A stretch of DNA of 64,000 nt, taken from Haloferax sp. Q22. GTDB taxonomy: Archaea; Halobacteriota; Halobacteria; Halobacteriales; Haloferacaceae. Both the position numbers and the translations under genes were made by a program. The stretch lies in the NCBI RefSeq assembly GCF_001482285.1, contig NZ_LOEP01000005.1:62001-126000 (forward strand), read 5' to 3'. Position 1 is the stretch's first letter, and the number at the start of each line of letters is the position of its first letter. Under the pieces are notes generated by a model. The model had not been told where the DNA came from, ran no database searches, and saw only the letters and a program-made list of their open reading frames with translations. Of this stretch, positions 8,901 through 14,873 are shown piece by piece.

Positions 8901-9190
8901 GGTCGTTCGTCGACGCGCTCGACTCGAACTACCCGGGGACGAGTCTGCTGTCGCGGCGGACCGCGGACGACGGCACCGAGTCGCCGCAGACGTTCGCCGC
9001 CGAGATGCGCGAGGCGTGGACGAGTCGGCAGTACGAGTCGATTCGGGCGGCCCACCTCGCCGGATTCTACGAGTGGCCGCGCCGCAGCACCGCCGAGACG
9101 CTCGCCGAGACGTTCGACATCAGCGCGCCGACTTACCAGTACCACCTGCGCGCGGCCGAGCGAAAACTGGTCGGGCGCGTCTTCAAATGA
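5951..9190 (+). CDS. multi-sensor transcriptional regulator: degenerate receiver, GAF and PAS domains, Bat domain, HTH-10
   Basis: 1079 residues from GTG 5951, with a TATA-like CGCTTATCAC about 25 bases upstream. Order: receiver-like domain (about 5-120), GAF (about 150-290), two PAS domains (about 300-415 and 415-530), GAF (about 545-690), a short coiled linker, GAF (about 730-870), the bacterio-opsin activator regulatory domain (about 870-1010) and a C-terminal HTH-10 (RRSTAETLAETFDIS then QYHLRAAERKLV). No kinase module is present, so ligand or redox sensing is probably relayed directly to DNA binding. The receiver has SDDGEF acidic residues but Ala (CIVLAAPTAAG) where the phospho-accepting Asp should be. 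Its target is unknown; the HalOD1 gene downstream is a candidate partner. Confidence 0.85.
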   Translation: MLPSPTVLCVSDDGEFAASLDSSLSSLDGATTVRHVRTPAAARAELVSASAAISCIVLAAPTAAGDEGAFVRDIYAQGIDVPVVVAAADQETATRAVEAGATDYVVRDDDPETMSWLAFRVERALGECTLARSHRDRIEQQRVVSEIGTRALTAVDLDSTLDHAASRVRDVLDASSVTVFEGLDDGAFRVAAAAGWSANRGHGLAAAGGTQAVETYRTGRSTLVDDFDDDERFEHVSGAGPSEPKSGMSAAIGGDDTRWGVIAVHGVARGQFTDDDVLFLENIAAVVGAATERHELKSALSEVLGRMDEAVMGFDADWRVTYVNSTAEHGLGMSAAAVLGTRIWDSVPEATVFREEFERAMERQEPTTFEQYYDRLETWYAVRAYPSETGLSVYFTDITEQLEHEVEAEQYGRMLATVADAVYALDDEGRFAAVNPAFERLTGLDRDRVIGSSTALLTENASATDGSDEAFVSTSQGIVELDLRTPDEGVVRVEDHRTPLVVGGEEVGSVGVLRDVTKRHRYERLLATLHDRTREMMGATDRQAVLRAAVDACDEVLGDARTELFVFDEADTSLVRVGAAGTGLGDKPVGGGLDRGGVWDAFVSGEVRVVELAPDGGVVDGVERVIAAPLGRHGVLVTGHPGTVAPNEVDVELVNLLSATVEELLDRIDAEAELRERDRRLEAQNEALTRLDRINATIRNINQSLIRAPTRGEALSAVAEHLVDADDYAIVWHAEARDVDETYRPTSDAVHGADTAYADRLGEVASAEPLFPLLKAAVETQEIQVIADVLDDPAWADHRGDALSYGFRAIAAIPAVADDRVEALFVIHATDPDAFADDDGLLTDLGETVGYALAATGRADAMLTERRTDVQVQLGGDRLSLSRLARRVGRAVSLGGVIPNSDGSVIAFVTSDAEPEEVVAAGRDIATRVRHVSTDDSGSLFELRLPRESLFETLYASEATLRALDATPTQTTLTAEVPERIRVRSFVDALDSNYPGTSLLSRRTADDGTESPQTFAAEMREAWTSRQYESIRAAHLAGFYEWPRRSTAETLAETFDISAPTYQYHLRAAERKLVGRVFK

Positions 9191-9239
9191 CAACGTACCA
9201 CATGAGAACCAGCGATACCAGCTGATTTTCAGTTACGGT

Positions 9240-9277
9240 TCTAGGTACCTAGAGGTGGCGCGCGCGCCACCACTAGT
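9240..9277. repeat. three adjoining perfect palindromes
   Basis: TCTAGGTACCTAGA (9240-9253) is a perfect 14-base palindrome. GGTGGCGCGCGCGCCACC (9254-9271) is a perfect 18-base palindrome with no loop. ACTAGT (9272-9277) follows at once. They fill the gap between the Bat-type regulator and the HalOD1 gene, just upstream of the HalOD1 TATA box. They could be a terminator hairpin, a regulator binding site, or both. Confidence 0.8.
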
Positions 9278-9292
9278 TGGATAGCAGCGACC

Positions 9293-9300
9293 GATATATC
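9293..9300 (+). promoter_or_regulatory. TATA box of the HalOD1 gene
   Basis: GATATATC lies about 52-59 bases before the ATG at 9352, which implies a leader of about 30 bases. It sits 16 bases beyond the triple palindrome, the right place for an upstream operator. Confidence 0.45.
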
Positions 9301-9351
9301 CACGAGCGTCGTCGGCACGGGTGTCGGCGAGGCGCCGACGCGAACCGAACC

Positions 9352-9699
9352 ATGGACGAAACTCGCGTGTTACCGGGCAACGATGTGGGATGGAACACGG
9401 GGTCGACCGACGAGGTCGTCGCCCGACACGATTGGAGCGGACGAGACACCCTCGCGGTGACCGTCGTCACCGCGACCGCTCAACTGACAGACGTGGACGC
9501 TGTCGACCTCCCGCCGCTGTCCGAGACTATCGACCCCGACGCACTCTGCCAACTGTTCGCTCCGCTGGCGCGGGCACCGGCGACGGACGGCGGCACCCGC
9601 GGGTCGGTCGTCCCCTCGCGCGGTCGAATCGGGTTCCGGTACGCTGCCTGCGACGTGACCGTCTGGGCCGACGGAACGGTCATCGTCAAGTCCGCCTGA
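9352..9699 (+). CDS. HalOD1 (haloarchaeal output domain 1) protein
   Basis: 115 residues from ATG 9352 (MDETRVLPGNDVGWNTG). The single domain carries features I associate with HalOD1: a leading polar segment, VAVT-type strand (DTLAVTVVTATAQLTDVDA), the DLPPLSETIDPDALCQLF core and a closing IGFRYAACDVTVWADGTVIV. HalOD1 domains occur alone or fused to haloarchaeal sensor proteins and are thought to act as signal output modules; the biochemical role is not established. It lies 161 bases after a multi-sensor regulator on the same strand, consistent with a signalling pair. A longer reading from TTG 9277 is not favoured, because it would start inside the palindromes. Confidence 0.75.
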   Translation: MDETRVLPGNDVGWNTGSTDEVVARHDWSGRDTLAVTVVTATAQLTDVDAVDLPPLSETIDPDALCQLFAPLARAPATDGGTRGSVVPSRGRIGFRYAACDVTVWADGTVIVKSA

Positions 9700-9749
9700 C
9701 GCATCGACACACGAACGAATCGGTATCACCACCACCCACCACCACACGA

Positions 9750-9818
9750 CGCGGCACCTCGTTCGGTGCCGCGAGAGCCGCCTGTCGCCCGCGACCCACC
9801 CACCACCGCGCGGGCGAC
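9750..9818 (+). repeat. two consecutive hairpins after the HalOD1 gene
   Basis: Hairpin 1: CGCGGCACC (9750-9758), 6-base loop, GGTGCCGCG (9765-9773). Hairpin 2: GTCGCCCGCG (9784-9793), 15-base loop rich in ACC, CGCGGGCGAC (9809-9818). Both stems are perfect. A pyrimidine-rich ATTTCCTTT follows at about 9827. They may end the HalOD1 transcript or form a structured RNA; the rest of 9700-9950 shows no gene. Confidence 0.65.
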
Positions 9819-9950
9819 GCGGCCACATTTCCTTTGACGACCGACGACGCCGACGCGGTGCGATACGACAGGACACAACGCGCCGCAACGCGACACAGGG
9901 CGACGCGAGAGTGCGACGGGTTTTGGTACACAGAGCCGCTACCGGAGGCC

Positions 9951-10454
9951 ATGGGATACGCCTGTCCGGTCTGCGACGCGCCGCAGCGCGACGAGACGCA
10001 CCTCGCAAACCACCTCGCGTTGCAGGCCATCGTCCACGGCGACGACCACGAGACGTGGCTGGACGAACACGCCCCTGAGTGGGCCGACCTGAACGCCGAC
10101 TCGCTCGGCCCGCTCGTCTCCGACCTCGCCGAGGAACGGGAGTTCGACGAGGTGTTCGAGGATACGGTCGACCGCACGGGAGGCCGGGGGCACGGCCACG
10201 GCCACGGCCACGACCACGACCACGGCCACGACATCCCCGACCGACAGCCGCAACAGTTCGGCGGTTCCGGCGGGTCACAGTCGCTGTCTGGCGACGCGGC
10301 GCGCATCTTCGAGGAGGCGCAGTCGCTCACCCGCGAGATGTACGAGGAGGGTGAAGACGGCGACGACGCGAGGGGCGACGACCCCGGCGACGCCGACGAT
10401 GACAGTGCCAACGACGCCGACGGTTCCGACGACGCGGACAGGAAAGAGTCGTAA
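9951..10454 (+). CDS. DUF5810 protein with Cys2His2 knuckle and His-rich linker
   Basis: 167 residues starting MGYACPVCDAPQRDETHLAN. The N-terminus has a compact zinc-finger pattern Cys5-x2-Cys8-x8-His17-x3-His21. A helical middle (about 30-75) follows, then a run of alternating His at 81-93 encoded by a 6-base tandem repeat, a helix (SQSLSGDAARIFEEAQSLTREM) and a very acidic tail. The frame is open much further upstream, but the ATG at 9951 opens the region with coding character. I associate this arrangement and its partner downstream with the haloarchaeal DUF5810/DUF5809 pair. Function is unknown; metal binding is likely from the sequence. Confidence 0.75.
   Translation: MGYACPVCDAPQRDETHLANHLALQAIVHGDDHETWLDEHAPEWADLNADSLGPLVSDLAEEREFDEVFEDTVDRTGGRGHGHGHGHDHDHGHDIPDRQPQQFGGSGGSQSLSGDAARIFEEAQSLTREMYEEGEDGDDARGDDPGDADDDSANDADGSDDADRKES
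10191..10229 (+). repeat. hexanucleotide tandem repeat coding a His-rich tract
   Basis: Six and a half copies of CACGGC/CACGAC inside the DUF5810 gene encode alternating His-Gly and His-Asp (residues 81-93). Such repeats can change length by slippage, which would alter the number of His residues without a frameshift. Confidence 0.8.
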
Positions 10455-10478
10455 GTCCGGGCCCCGAACCGACTGGCG

Positions 10479-10991
10479 ATGGAAACCCACGGGACGATTG
10501 CTCCGGCGTCGCTCGACGAGGCCGAGGCCGCCTTCGACCGCGTTGGACCGACCGCACAGGTGGTCGTCCGCGAGACGGCCAAGGCGATGGACTTCGACCG
10601 CGAGGAGTACCGAGCGCGCGTGACCGGCGACGTAATCGAGACCGTTCGCAACGCGCTGTTCGCCGAGTCGCTTTCGGTCACGGTCGGCACGCGCGGCGAG
10701 TTCGACGACTGGCGCGCGGCCCACGAGGGCTACGAGGTCGTCGAACTCGGCAACCCCGACGTGGACCGCGTCGCGTGGCACGCGGTTCCCTTCGCCGAGA
10801 CGGTGCTGGCGACGACGTTCCAAAACGAGCGGGACGCCGCCGTCAGTACGCTCCGACGCAACGCCTTCGGCCGCGTCTACCGCGACGCGCTCCTCGGAGA
10901 GGAAGCCGAGAGCGACGGCGACGCCGCCGCGGGCGCGGCCGGCGATGACGCCGCCGGAACCGACGACGGCGCGACCGGAGCGGACCGATGA
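10479..10991 (+). CDS. DUF5809 family protein
   Basis: 170 residues, METHGTIAPASLDEAEAAFD at the N-terminus. It is mixed alpha/beta with VVRETAKAMDFDREEYRARV and a conserved-looking core of FDDWRAAHEGYEVVELGNPDVDRVAWHAVPF split by strands, then a low-complexity Ala/Asp tail from about 145. I recognise it as the usual partner of DUF5810. It starts 24 bases after that gene and ends with a 4-base ATGA overlap with the Nudix gene, so co-translation is expected. No catalytic motif is apparent; function unknown. Confidence 0.75.
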   Translation: METHGTIAPASLDEAEAAFDRVGPTAQVVVRETAKAMDFDREEYRARVTGDVIETVRNALFAESLSVTVGTRGEFDDWRAAHEGYEVVELGNPDVDRVAWHAVPFAETVLATTFQNERDAAVSTLRRNAFGRVYRDALLGEEAESDGDAAAGAAGDDAAGTDDGATGADR

Positions 10992-11551
10992 CCGACGACG
11001 GCCGCCGTCACGAGCGCCTACCCGACCCCGAGTGGCGCGTGCTGGAATCCGAACTCGAGTACGACACCGGCTGGTTCACCGGCGGCTACGACCTCGTCGA
11101 ACAGCCCAACGGGACCACGAAGCGCTACTACTGGGCCGAACTGGCGACCGCGGTCGTCGTCGTCGCCGTCGCGGACGACCACGTCGTCTTCGTCGAGCAG
11201 TACCGGCCCAACATCCGCCAGACCCAGCTCGAACTCCCCGCGGGCGTCGTCGAGAAGGGCGAGTCGTTCACCGACGCCGGACTGCGCGAACTCCGCGAGG
11301 AGACCGGCTTCGCCGCCGACTCCGCGTCGGTCATCGGCGACGTGTGGTGTTCGACGGGCGTCCTCCGGCACCGCCGCGGCTTCGTCTTCGCCGAGGGGCT
11401 CACGCCGGTCGAACGCGACCTCGACGACAACGAGTTCCTCTCGGTCCGCGCCGTGCCGGTCGAGGAGGCCATCGAGCGGGCGACCGAACCGCCGACGAAC
11501 GACGCGACCGTCGAGGGCGTCCTCCTCGCCCGCGACGAGGGTCTGCTGTAG
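10988..11551 (+). CDS. Nudix hydrolase, probable ADP-ribose pyrophosphatase type
   Basis: 187 residues. The Nudix box is complete: AGVVEKGESFTDAGLRELRE followed by ETGF matches Gx5Ex7REUxEExGU and supplies the Mg2+-binding glutamates. The upstream QYRPNIRQTQLELPAG motif is typical of ADP-ribose pyrophosphatases, which cleave ADP-ribose to AMP and ribose 5-phosphate; other nucleoside diphosphate substrates remain possible. It overlaps the DUF5809 stop by 4 bases, and its own TAG is followed directly by the ATG of the rhodanese gene, so the four genes form one tight operon. Confidence 0.85.
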   Translation: MTDDGRRHERLPDPEWRVLESELEYDTGWFTGGYDLVEQPNGTTKRYYWAELATAVVVVAVADDHVVFVEQYRPNIRQTQLELPAGVVEKGESFTDAGLRELREETGFAADSASVIGDVWCSTGVLRHRRGFVFAEGLTPVERDLDDNEFLSVRAVPVEEAIERATEPPTNDATVEGVLLARDEGLL

Positions 11552-11902
11552 ATGGTCGACGAGATCTCCCCCGCGGCGGTCGAAGAACTCCTCGCCGGCG
11601 AGGACCCGCCGCTCGTCGTGGACGTGAGCACCGAGGCCGAGTTCGCGCTCGGGCACGTGCCGGGGAGCATCAACGTCCCGCTTTCTGACCTCGTCTCGCA
11701 CCTCGACCGCGTCGCGGGCGCAGAGCGCATCGTCACCGTCTGCCCGCGGGGCGAGGCGAGCGTGCAGGCCGTCCGCCTGCTGTCAGCCTACGAGGGGACC
11801 GAAGACGCCCGTATCGAGAGCATGGCCGGCGGACTCGACGCGTGGGACGGCCCGCTCGAAGAGGGCATCGACGATAGCGAACGCGACGACGGACGCCGCT
11901 GA
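11552..11902 (+). CDS. single-domain rhodanese-like sulfurtransferase
   Basis: 116 residues. LVVDVSTEAEFALGHVPGSI is the rhodanese CH2A-type opening, and the active-site loop VTVCPRGEAS has the persulfide-forming cysteine. AGGLDAWDG near the end is the common closing motif. It moves sulfane sulfur to an acceptor, unknown here. There are zero bases between the Nudix stop and this ATG. A short acidic, Arg-ended tail (DDSERDDGRR) follows the domain. Confidence 0.88.
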   Translation: MVDEISPAAVEELLAGEDPPLVVDVSTEAEFALGHVPGSINVPLSDLVSHLDRVAGAERIVTVCPRGEASVQAVRLLSAYEGTEDARIESMAGGLDAWDGPLEEGIDDSERDDGRR

Positions 11903-11991
11903 CGGCGGCGCCGCTGACGCCTGACGCGGCCGCGGACACGAGCGGTCGGGCGACTGGCGGACTAACAGCTCGTGTGCGCTGAGTTGCTTCG

Positions 11992-11996
11992 AAAAA
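11992..11996 (-). terminator. oligo-T terminator for the SUI1 gene (A-run on the plus strand)
   Basis: Five A on the plus strand, giving five T on the transcript of the minus-strand SUI1 gene about 30 bases after its stop. Confidence 0.35.
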
Positions 11997-12025
11997 TCTC
12001 GACGGCGGGCTAACTCAGAGGTCGG

Positions 12026-12331
<306 letters not shown>

Positions 12332-12344
12332 CTACAGGATGGGG

Positions 12345-12352
12345 ATATTAAA
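12345..12352 (-). promoter_or_regulatory. TATA box for the SUI1 gene
   Basis: Reads TTTAATAT on the minus strand, 26-33 bases before the ATG at 12319, the spacing of a leaderless haloarchaeal promoter. Confidence 0.6.
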
Positions 12353-12385
12353 CAGTATCGGGAGGCGGGGTCGCCGTCCCCGGCT

Positions 12386-13408
12386 TCAAGCGCCCGAGTC
12401 GTCCGTGGACGACGTTTCCGATTCGTCGTCCGTCGTCGCGTCGTCGGTCGTGGTCGTGCCGTCGTCGTCGGACTGCACGTCGTCGGTGGTCACCGCGGGG
12501 GCGCTCCCGTCGGCGTCCTTCGCCCGCTTGTCGTTGCCGGGCGGCGTCTCCGGGGCGTTGCCGCGGTCACTGTCGCCGGACGAACCCTCGGAGGCGTCGT
12601 CAGTCGTGCCGGTCTCGTTGGTCGCGTTTCCGATGTCCTCCCGAACGTCATCGGCGCGGCCGCTCGCCTCAGAACGCGAGTTTCCCGGGGCATCGCTCCG
12701 TCCCGCTTCGTCCGGCCGCCCGTTGCGGTCGGTTTCCGACTCGTTTTCGGCGCGGTCGCGGCCGATTCCCTTGCCGGGATTCCCCGCGATTTCGCGGGCG
12801 ATTTCGGCGACTTCGGGGCCGGTGAGTTCGCTCGCGTTCGTGCGGAGCCTGTCGAGTTCGGCCGTGTCGACGCCGCGCGCCGAGAGGTCCTGGGCAGGGA
12901 CCGTCGAGGCGGCGTCAGCCGTCTGGTTCAGCATGCTCCGGGTGCGCTCGATGTCGGCGACTGTTTGCGTCAATCGCGCGCGGTACTGACCCTCCGAGAG
13001 GGTGCCGTTTGCGCGCTGGGCTTCGAGGCGGTCCCTGCGCTGTTCGAGTTCGGTGAGGCGCTCGCGTACCGTCTCGACCTGCGTGGAAACGACCGCGGCC
13101 TTCGAGGCGTTCGAGTTCGCGTTCGCGAAGCGCGCTTCGAAGGTACGGCGTTCGAGTTCCCCGTCGGTCTCGGAGCCCTGCACGCCGATGACGGCGGACA
13201 GGCGCTGACCGGGGAGCGTCTCCGACGACGCGGCGCTGTCGTTGGTCGCGCTGTCGTTCGCAGTCGTCTGTGCGACGGGAGCGGCGGCCGAGCCATCGGT
13301 GGCCGTTATTCCTATCGGTCCGGCCGGGGCGGCGAGAGCGAGCGGTGCGCCAACCGTCGCCAGCACCACGGCGGCGACGACGGCGAGCGCAGCGGTTCGT
13401 CGACTCAT
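12386..13408 (-). CDS. secreted acidic coiled-coil protein
   Basis: 340 residues from ATG 13408 (MSRRTAALAVVAAVVLATVG), a Sec-type signal peptide of about 26 residues ending near ALAAPAG. The mature part has a coiled coil (about 95-190; KAAVVSTQVETVRERLTELE, then LEAQRANGTLSEGQYRARL), a conserved-looking TGPEVAEIAREIAGNPGKGI motif near 205, and then a disordered tail very rich in Asp, Ser, Thr, Glu and Gly with no anchor. It resembles a family of haloarchaeal exported proteins found beside membrane winged-helix proteins. Its own TATA box lies at 13434-13442, so it can be transcribed alone. No enzymatic motif is seen. Confidence 0.8.
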   Translation of the reverse strand: MSRRTAALAVVAAVVLATVGAPLALAAPAGPIGITATDGSAAAPVAQTTANDSATNDSAASSETLPGQRLSAVIGVQGSETDGELERRTFEARFANANSNASKAAVVSTQVETVRERLTELEQRRDRLEAQRANGTLSEGQYRARLTQTVADIERTRSMLNQTADAASTVPAQDLSARGVDTAELDRLRTNASELTGPEVAEIAREIAGNPGKGIGRDRAENESETDRNGRPDEAGRSDAPGNSRSEASGRADDVREDIGNATNETGTTDDASEGSSGDSDRGNAPETPPGNDKRAKDADGSAPAVTTDDVQSDDDGTTTTDDATTDDESETSSTDDSGA

Positions 13409-13433
13409 CACTCTCGTTTTGGAACCCCGTTCC

Positions 13434-13442
13434 GATATAAAC
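13434..13442 (-). promoter_or_regulatory. TATA box of the secreted coiled-coil gene
   Basis: Minus-strand GTTTATATC, 26-34 bases before the ATG at 13408. It indicates a separate transcript from the upstream winged-helix gene. Confidence 0.6.
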
Positions 13443-13555
13443 GTGCGGTCGTGCCCCCGAATCAACCCCAGTCAACGGCAGTTTGAACGTCGCGGTCAGG
13501 TCGTCGCCGCCCCCCGATTAGGGACCGACCACCGACCGAAACGGTCGTAAGAAAT

Positions 13556-14821
13556 TTATACCTCTTCTGAGTCGCCGTCGTCGCCATCCTCGTCGTCTTC
13601 TGGGAGCCGGAGGACGTTCTCGCGGCCGAGTCGGAAGCCCTCGATGGTCCCCTCGTCGCGCATCCCGCGGACGACCTTGCTCGTCTTGGCGTCGGTCCAG
13701 TCGAGCGCGCCGGCGACCTCCTGTTGCTTGATGCGGCCGCCCCGGGACTCGATGAGCCGGAGGACGCGCTCTTCGTTGCTGAGGAGTTCCGGCGGCGGAC
13801 TCGGCTCACCGTCGTCGCCCGCGTCGGCATCGTCGGCGGCCGCGTCCGCACCAGCACCGGCGCTCGCTGCGGCGGCCGCTGCGTCGTCGCTCGCCGCCGC
13901 CTCCGAACCGCCTTCGTCCGCGCTCGCGGTGGTCGAGTCGGCGGACGCTTCGGCGACTGTCCCGGTGGCCGTGTCAGCCGCGTCTGCACCGCCGTCGCCG
14001 CCGCCGAGCGCGCCCCGCGAGCGGAGGTAGAGCGCGCCGGCTCCGACGAGGACGACGAGGGCGAGCGCGATGAGCGCGGTCGTCGTCGGGAACGGGTCGT
14101 CACCCGGGGCGGGTGTCTCCGAGTCGGTCGGGGTCGCCGTCGCCGTCGTTCCCGGACCGCCCGCGCCGCGTCCGAGGACGACGTTCGGCTCGCCCGAGAC
14201 GAACTCGGTCTGAGAGCCGCGCCAGATGACCGTGTGTTCGCGCGTCTCGTCGCCCGCGGGTTCGACGGTCGTCGCGCCGTACTCGTCGGGCCACGAGAGG
14301 ATGAGCCGGGAGCTACTGTCGAGGAAGAAGCCCTCGATGGCGTCGCCGACGACGAGGCGGTCACCGTCGACCGCCGCGAAGTTGGACCACTCGAAGGAGT
14401 AGGAGACGACGCCGAAGCTATCGGGGAGCGACCGCGTCTCCGCCGAGACCGAGACGTTCGTCGCGTTCATCTCCCGGCCGGTGGCGTTCTCGGCGGCCCC
14501 GACGGTCGAGGCGATGCGCTCCGCGAACGCCGAGGTGTAGTCGTCCGGGTTGGCCCGCACGTCGTCTCGGAGCGACTGGAAGGCCTCGGTCGTGTTCTCG
14601 TCGTCGAGCCGGGTCCAGTACTGAATCTCCCAGCGGGCGTCGCCGCTCTCGGAGACCTCGACGACGATTCGCGTGCTGTCCGGTTCGACGCCCTGCTGGA
14701 TGAGCGGTTCGACGCCCGGACCGCTCGCGGAGCCCTCCTGTGCGGCCGCGGTCGGCGCGACCACGGCGAGCACACAGAGGGCGGCACACAGGACTGCAAA
14801 GACAGCGTCTCGTGTCGCCAT
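13556..14821 (-). CDS. membrane-tethered winged-helix protein with an exported domain
   Basis: 421 residues from ATG 14821. Order: signal peptide (1-27, MATRDAVFAVLCAALCVLAV), extracytoplasmic beta-rich domain (about 45-215, including RWEIQYWTRLDDENTTEAF), Thr/Pro stalk, one membrane helix (about 248-266), a long Ala/Asp/Ser linker, and a cytoplasmic winged helix at 347-406 (LLSNEERVLRLIESRGGRIK, QQEVAGALDWTDAKTSKVV). The topology suits a one-component sensor that reads an envelope signal and acts on DNA. The longer open frame upstream belongs to the antisense of the transglutaminase gene. It lies 52 bases after that gene on the same strand. Confidence 0.85.
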   Translation of the reverse strand: MATRDAVFAVLCAALCVLAVVAPTAAAQEGSASGPGVEPLIQQGVEPDSTRIVVEVSESGDARWEIQYWTRLDDENTTEAFQSLRDDVRANPDDYTSAFAERIASTVGAAENATGREMNATNVSVSAETRSLPDSFGVVSYSFEWSNFAAVDGDRLVVGDAIEGFFLDSSSRLILSWPDEYGATTVEPAGDETREHTVIWRGSQTEFVSGEPNVVLGRGAGGPGTTATATPTDSETPAPGDDPFPTTTALIALALVVLVGAGALYLRSRGALGGGDGGADAADTATGTVAEASADSTTASADEGGSEAAASDDAAAAAASAGAGADAAADDADAGDDGEPSPPPELLSNEERVLRLIESRGGRIKQQEVAGALDWTDAKTSKVVRGMRDEGTIEGFRLGRENVLRLPEDDEDGDDGDSEEV

Positions 14822-14873
14822 TGACCGTTCGTGCGAGCGCACGCAGAAAAAGTGACGCGGTTCTTCCCGCCGT

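Noticed and set aside
9721-9750. ACC-rich short repeats that might suggest a repeat array
   Set aside because: Irregular low-complexity DNA with no constant unit or spacers; not a CRISPR.
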